A DNA stretch of 10,856 nucleotides, taken from assembly GCA_002179805.1 (NCBI GenBank), contig NAVB01004422.1, positions 1 to 10,856 on the forward strand. Direction: 5' to 3'. Position 1 is the stretch's first letter. Each line of letters starts with the position of its first letter. Source of the DNA: Acanthamoeba lenticulata. Its lineage: Eukaryota; Discosea; Longamoebia; Acanthamoebidae. Under the pieces are notes generated by a model, which saw only the letters and a program-made list of their open reading frames with translations, ran no database searches and was not told the origin of the DNA. The position numbers and the translations under genes were made by a program. Positions 6,254 to 10,856 of this stretch are shown one piece after another.

Positions 6254-7945
6254 TCAACTCCACGAGCTGGTGAGGTCAAACTTGCAGACGGGACAGGACT
6301 TGTTCTTGTTGAGCCACTCGTCGATGCACTCCTGGTGGTAGGTGTGCATGCAGGGCAGCGTGCGGAGGATCTCCCCGTCCTCGTACTCGACCAGGCAGAT
6401 CGTGCACCTGCGTACATGGATCGCGATGGTAGTGGCGTGAGAAAAGCAAAGGAGAGCAACATGTTGGGAACAAAGCAAACGCTCTGTGTTGTTGCACGCA
6501 CGCCAGTGAGCCCTCAGTCTCTTCTTCTTCTTCTTCTCGTCTCCGAACGCGAGAAGCGTCGAAAGCGTGCGTCGGCAGCTGATCGAGCTTGCCCACCGCA
6601 GACACCGTGACAGACCCGATCTTCTCCTCCAGCTCTCGCAGTTGCTGCCGACGTCCCCACCCACGGCCCCCGAAAGCCACAATCCGATCAGTCCACCGCC
6701 CCGATGTCCAAGGGGGGGGGGGAGGCCACATTTACCTCGTAGGAGAGTTGGTCGATGTCACCCACGTCGCCTCCGTCCTGGTTCGTCTGGTGGACGTCGC
6801 GAAGGTGGTTCAGGAGGTGCGTGCCCTCGTGCACCCGGTACTGGTCTCCCTGCGCGTATGGCGGTGTCCACGCGTGAGTCATCACCGTCACTGTCACCGT
6901 CAGCGCGCATGGACATGGGCCGGGGCCAAGCGTCTTCAACATACAGAAAGCAGCGCGCAGAGCGGACACGCAAACTGCTGGGACGGCGCCGAGGCGTGGT
7001 AGCGGTTGGCGTGGTCGATGAACCGGTCGGCCGGCACGGGCGGCGCCGAGCAGCTCGAGTAGGGGCAGCGCACGGTGACCCTTGAGCTGGAGCTTCTGCT
7101 GCTGGCCGACTGCGCAGACGAGACGGGACGAGGCGGCGTAGAAGTCGGTGGGCTGTCACCGGGTGATGACGGGTGAACCTGCCGCAGGTGGCGCCGGAGG
7201 TCGGTGCCGTCGACGACAGAGTACGCCTCGCCCTGTGATGCACGACGCGCTCATGCATCAATGGGTCGTAGGGCCTCCCGCCGCGCGAGGCAGAGCGGCC
7301 GTACGGAAGCGATCTCGCAGATGGGGCATGCGTAGCGGTGGTGCGGCGCCCCAGCGTGTTGGGTCTTGACGTGTTTGGTCAAGTGCTCGATGGCGATGCC
7401 GTGGCCGCTGCCACATCCCGCATAGGGACAGTTCACTGTGATGCCTGCACAAATGAAGTGGGCGTGGGCACTGTGTTGGAGAGGGGTTTGATGCAGCACG
7501 GAAGTGGGGGCAAAGAAGACGAACCAGAGAGAGTCGAAGGCACCTCGTGCTCCTCAGCTGCCAGCATCTGAGCCAAGGCTGAGTCGGTCAGCGTCGGTGC
7601 TGAAGCGAGAGTGCTCGTGCTGGAGCTTTGCGCGGTGCCTTGAGCGAGGGTTTCTTCCTCGTCTTCCGCCAGCGATCGGGCAATAGACGAGTCGGTCAGG
7701 GCCGAACGGCCGTTGGGCTCCTTCTCTTCTGTTGTGGCCAGGAATTGAGCAAAGGCGGAGTCGCTCAGCGCGTCGCCAGACCATGTGGGTTTCGCGGCCA
7801 CAGCAGGCGACGCATGAAGCACGGGGTCGCTCGCTGGCGAACCTAGCGTGGTGGTTTCGACTCTCTTTATCTGCAAGTCTTGGTGGTTGTGCTGTCCACC
7901 TTGATGGTTGTGGTGCCCGCCGAGGAAACCAAATATCTTCTTCAT
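6254..7945 (-). CDS. E3 ubiquitin ligase candidate: three MIU-like motifs, four C2H2 zinc fingers and RING-H2
   Basis: Exons in transcript order: 7945-7525, 7444-7305, 7232-6945, 6849-6736, 6644-6502, 6407-6254 (introns 80, 72, 95, 91 and 94 nt, GT-AG, phases consistent), giving 419 residues. Residues 60-134 hold three repeats of the type L-T/S-D-S-x-x-A-x-x-L-A followed by acidic residues, resembling ubiquitin-binding MIU/inverted UIM motifs. Zinc fingers: C146/C151/H165/H170, C180/C183/H202/H207, C243/C248/H261/H266, C276/C279/H298/H303; pairs 1-2 and 3-4 are copies and resemble the C2H2 region of the RNF114/RNF166 group. An [14 protein letters not shown] segment (314-327) precedes a RING-H2: C370, C373, C388, H390, H393, C396, C407, C410. 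The RING and leader resemble plant BIG BROTHER-type and RNF126-type ligases. It probably binds ubiquitinated or other targets and adds ubiquitin; the substrate is unknown. Confidence 0.85.
6712..6722. repeat. Poly-G/poly-C homopolymer run in intron
   Basis: Eleven consecutive G bases on the plus strand lie about 13 nt inside the donor of intron 4 (6735-6645) of the RING-H2 gene, so the transcript has a C run there. The length could vary or be a sequencing artefact; it does not affect the coding frame. Confidence 0.8.
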
Positions 7946-8267
7946 GTTGCCGGCCGCAACGTCTTGTCGGGTCCAAGCTCAACAAGGTGCTGAAAAACGA
8001 AAACAAGATGTGAAATAATTATAAACACATTTTGCGACGTCGACACCAGACAAGACGGCGACAATGAGAAACTACGGAGAATAGACCGAACGGAGGAGGT
8101 CCAGCCGCTTGTGCTCTCTGCTTTGGAGTGGCCATTCTCGCATCAATCGCACGCCTCTGTTTCTGCTGTTTGGGCAACGGACGACTTGCAGAAACGCAGT
8201 GCGGAAAGAGAACGACCAAGCATTCAAGATTTGCAGATTTAATCGCGGATCGTTAACGATTTGAGAA
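7946..8267. promoter_or_regulatory. Divergent promoter region between RING-H2 gene and NOC3
   Basis: These 322 bp separate two start codons that point away from each other, so both promoters and 5' UTRs lie here. A TATAAA-like sequence on the plus strand is at 8020-8025, about 243 bp before the NOC3 ATG, too far for a simple TATA-start arrangement unless the 5' UTR is long. The region is lower in GC than the exons and holds no convincing ORF or RNA gene. Shared regulation of the two genes is possible but not shown. Confidence 0.5.
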
Positions 8268-10856
8268 ATGGGTCGCAAGAAGAGGAGCACATTGCCAAAG
8301 AAGACCTCGAGGGGCAAGCCCAAGGGGCAAGCGCCACCTCGTCCCCTCACCGATAAGCCCGGTGGTGGTGCTGCCGCGGGCGGCAAGCGAAAGCGCGGTG
8401 CTGGCTCTGCCAATCCCCAAATGAAGAGCACGAAGCCGGACAAGAAGAAGGGAGGATCGGATCAGGTACTTCCCGCTCACTTGGTGCAGCAAACGGCACA
8501 CACAAATCTAACCGCTGCACAAAGCCCAACAAGAAGCGCAGGATGCTCCCCGGAAAGAAGAGCGCGCCGGCGGAGGACACACCCCCGGAGGAGGAAGAAG
8601 AGGAAGAGGAGGAATTGAACGAGGAAGACATGGAGTTCTTCTCCGGCAACCCCCTGGCTGCCTCCTTCCTGGGCAACGTTGACCCCAAGAACCTCACCGA
8701 CCTCAGCGGGTGCGTCTGCCTCTCTTCCTCTTCATCATCACCATCGTCGATGGAGGTGTTGCTGACGTCGTCTGTCTCTGTCTTCTCCAGAAACAAGAGC
8801 ACCAGGCGCGCGTCGAAGAAGGCCGAGCGCGAGCGGTTGCGGAAGGACAACGTGGAGGCCGACTGGGAGCGGCAGCCCCGCAAGGCCAACTGGGACGAGG
8901 GTCCCGAGGTACGTCGCGTCGCTGCCGCTGCCGCTGCCACCCCCGCCAGCAACGACAGCCCCAGCGTCACCAAGAAGAGCAACAAGAAGAAGGTGAAGAA
9001 GGAAGAGCAGCAGCAGGAACCGATGAAAAAGAAGAAGCAGAAGAAAGAGGAAAAGGAAGTGACCAAGCAAAAGAAGGCGAAGAAGGAGCAGGTTGCTGAG
9101 CCGCCGAAGAAGAAAAAGAAGAAGCAGCAGAAGGACGAAGACGATGGAGACGAGGATGCGGACCCAGCGTGGTATAGGGGTGGCGGTAATGGAGCGGAAG
9201 AGGAGGACCAAGGAGAGGGAGAGGGAGACGAGGTCGGGCGTGGGGCTGGTGCGGGCCTCGCCCAAGAGAGGCGCAGGAAGAAGCGCCAGAAGCGCAAGGC
9301 GGCCAAGGCCTGGCACGCCTCGCAAGCCGGTGCCGAAACGGCGGCCAATCCGGAGGACCAGGACGACTAAGCAGCCAATCCTCCTCCTCCTCCTCATCAT
9401 CATCATCACCCATCCATCCATCCGTCGATCCATCCACCCCACCCCGCTCGGCGTGAATCCTGCGCTGAGTCGTGACTAATAAACCTTTCTCCCCCCTCTT
9501 GCGCATGGGCTCGCTTCTTTGGCTGCTCTCGTGTGGCTTCTCCTCGCTCGCGCGCGCCTTCCTGTATGAATGCAGGTCCCGCGGCTGCCGGTGAAGGACG
9601 CCCGCGGCAACCTGGTGCTGCCCAAGGAGGCGCGCAAGCTCAAGAACGCGGCCGTCAAGGCTGAGGCCAGCGATGAGGAGAACGGTGATGACGTCGACGA
9701 CGGCGAAGAGGCGCAGCAGGACGATGTTGACGCTGATGAGGGGGAGGACGCTGAGGCCTCGATCAAGAGCGAAGAAGGCGACGAGGAAGACGAGGAAGAG
9801 GATGAAATCGACGAGGCTGACGTCAAGGACGAGGAAGATGATGACGATGATGTTGATGAGGAGGAGGATGAGATGGACGTCGTCAAGGAAGAAAAATCAA
9901 CGAAAACGCCGAAGAAGAAGAAGGAGATCCTGAGCGAGCTCCAGAAGTTCCAGAGCAAGCAGAAGAAGATCGAGCAGGTCAAGATGCACATTGCGCACCT
10001 CTGCACCAAGATCCTCGAGGACCCCGAGCAGAACGTGCGCGTCCTCGCCCAGCGTGGCCAACATCATCCTCATCATCATCATCCTCACCAGCGTCATCAT
10101 CCTCAACAACCTTGAACTGACCGTCGTTTGTGTCGTGGGCGCAGTGCCGGATGCTCAAGGACCTGACGGAGCTGTGCTTTGCCGACGACGCCGTGACGCA
10201 GAAGCTGGCCCTGCTCTCGCTGCTGGAGGTGTTCAAGGACATCATCCCGGGCTACCGCATCCGCATGCCCACGGAGGAGGAGAAGCGGGCCAAGGTCTCC
10301 AAGGAGGTCAAGCGCCTCCGCGACTTTGAGTACCGCCTCCTCACCGCCTACCAAAAGTACCTCCAGAAGCTCGAGAAGATCATGAAATGTACTTCCTTCC
10401 TTCTCTTCATCATCATCATCGTCGTCGTCATCATCATCATCACAAGACTTGCTCATCATCCTGTTGTATCCCGCGCAGACAAACCGGCCGAGGGCGATGA
10501 GGCGCCGCACGTCAAGGTCGACGTGCCCTATCGCATCCTCGCCGTCAAGTGCGACCCCAGGCTTTCTATTTCTATTTCTGTTTCTGTTTTTATTCTTTTA
10601 TTTCTTTATTATTGGATTTTTTAATGTTTACATTTATAAAATAATATAATATAATATCAGGTGCATGGCGGAGCTGCTGCGATCGGTGCCGCATTTCAAC
10701 TTCACGTGGAACATCATCTCGCTTCTGGTGCCCTACCTGGCGACCAACAACGCCGAGCTGCGGGACCAGTGCATCAAGGCCATCCTGGCCGTGTTCGAGA
10801 ACGACAAGCAGGGCGGCACCACGCGCCAGACCGTCAAGCTCATCGGCCAGTTTGTC
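8268..10856 (+). CDS. NOC3: NOC3, nucleolar complex protein 3 (N-terminal part, 3' partial)
   Basis: Exons: 8268-8465, 8525-8709, 8791-8908, 9576-10034, 10145-10388, 10479-10548, 10661 to the window edge (introns 59, 81, 667, 110, 90 and 112 nt; all GT-AG and phase-consistent). This gives 490 residues with no stop. Noc3 acts in the nucleolus with Noc2 in late 60S pre-ribosome maturation and has a reported role in replication initiation. Evidence: a basic N-terminus (MGRKKRS), a DWERQPRK...VPRLPVK segment like the family's short conserved leader, an acidic tract (about 200-270), then the NOC3 domain with ILEDPEQN|CRMLKDL, LALLSLLEVFKDIIPGYRIR (about 341-360), VSKEVKRLRDFEYRLL and VPHFNF (434-439). 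The junction at 10034/10145 restores the family spacing between the EDPE-x-N and LK-x-L motifs. The third intron is abnormal (see the alternative-end entry). The rest of the domain lies beyond the window. Confidence 0.88.
8909..9370 (+). other. In-frame Lys/Glu-rich extension inside NOC3 intron 3, possible alternative terminal exon
   Basis: If the GTACGT donor at 8909 is not used, the NOC3 frame continues for 153 codons to a TAA at 9368-9370. The first part is Ala-rich, then a strongly basic/acidic tract (KKSNKKKVKKEE, PPKKKKKKQQKDEDD), then ERRRKKRQKRKAAKAWHASQ and the end PEDQDD. The purine-rich, codon-periodic composition is unlike the pyrimidine-biased short introns nearby, and an AATAAA follows at 9478-9483. 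A read-through transcript would encode a protein of about 320 residues with the NOC3 N-terminus but no NOC3 domain. Alternatively, part of this stretch is a normal exon that ends at another donor (for example GAG|GTCGGG at 9232/9233, phase 0) and joins 9576. Confidence 0.5.
9379..9436 (+). repeat. CTC/CAT/CATC microsatellite tract
   Basis: Successive short tandem runs (CTC, then CAT, then CATC-type units) lie just after the TAA of the alternative NOC3 end and before its AATAAA. This is low-complexity, probably untranslated sequence. Confidence 0.7.
9478..9483 (+). terminator. Possible intronic poly(A) signal in NOC3
   Basis: AATAAA occurs 108 nt after the in-frame TAA at 9370 and about 93 nt before the next NOC3 exon, followed by a pyrimidine-rich stretch. 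It would allow early cleavage of a transcript that skips the splice at 8909. The overlap with CTGACTAAT, a branch-point-like sequence, is an alternative explanation, although it is far from the acceptor at 9575. Confidence 0.45.
10056..10103 (+). repeat. CAT-rich imperfect repeat in NOC3 intron 4
   Basis: Imperfect CAT/CCT trinucleotide units fill the middle of the 110-nt intron (10035-10144). The reading frame across the intron ends at a stop at about 10115, supporting its removal. Confidence 0.6.
10407..10442 (+). repeat. ATC/GTC trinucleotide repeat in NOC3 intron 5
   Basis: A run of ATC with a central GTC block lies in the 90-nt intron 10389-10478. The intron is a multiple of three with no stop, so retention would insert an Ile/Val-rich stretch; the phase-1 splice at TGTACTTCC...CGCAG gives the better family match. 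Confidence 0.65.

Noticed and set aside
8347..9348. 333-residue antisense ORF rich in Ser, Phe and Leu
   Set aside because: It mirrors the Lys/Glu-rich NOC3 strand (AAG/GAG reads as CTT/CTC). The low-complexity Phe/Ser runs are an artefact, not membrane segments.
9395..9436. CRISPR-like or satellite array suggested by short repeats
   Set aside because: These are simple 3-4-bp microsatellite units without spacers; the window is eukaryotic.
9476..10009. Antisense Ser-repeat ORF opposite NOC3 exon 4
   Set aside because: The poly-Ser comes from reading GAT/GAG codons of the acidic tract on the opposite strand.
1..10856. tRNA, rRNA, transposon ends or viral genes
   Set aside because: I looked for cloverleaf-like segments, terminal inverted repeats, and transposase or capsid motifs in gaps and ORFs and saw none.

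Overview
The window looks like nuclear DNA from a GC-rich, gene-dense free-living amoeba, most likely Acanthamoeba. Coding exons are strongly GC-biased at third positions. Most genes are split by short GT-AG introns (mostly 52-112 nt), intergenic gaps are about 100-600 bp, and AATAAA-type poly(A) signals are visible. Bacterial operon signals, RNA genes, CRISPR arrays and transposons were not seen. The organism call is inference; the exon models are hand-built from splice signals, reading phase and family motifs.

Layout, left to right. (1) <1..1595 (+): 3' part of a Ser-rich, coiled-coil protein ending in an IAP-type RING finger, in four exons. (2) 1792..2442 (-): a single-exon, sigma-like glutathione S-transferase, convergent with gene 1. 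(3) 2443..3045: a 603-bp divergent intergenic region with a coding-like remnant. (4) 3046..3837 (+): a secreted glycoprotein built of two copies of a six-cysteine module. (5) 3980..6152 (-): an F-box/ankyrin-repeat protein in five exons. (6) 6254..7945 (-): a six-exon E3 ligase candidate with three MIU/UIM-like motifs, two copies of a paired C2H2 zinc-finger module and a C-terminal RING-H2 domain. (7) 7946..8267: a 322-bp divergent promoter region. (8) 8268..>10856 (+): the N-terminal part of NOC3, a nucleolar 60S ribosome-assembly and replication factor, in seven exons and running off the window.

Three of the six genes (RING, F-box/ankyrin, MIU-C2H2-RING-H2) point to ubiquitin signalling, though nothing shows they act together. 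The GST (detoxification) and NOC3 (ribosome biogenesis) are housekeeping-type genes. The most notable observations are: a 667-nt NOC3 intron that holds a long in-frame Lys/Glu-rich extension with its own stop codon and AATAAA, suggesting an alternative truncated isoform; a zinc-finger module duplicated together with its intron position; and a secreted protein made of a duplicated six-cysteine module.
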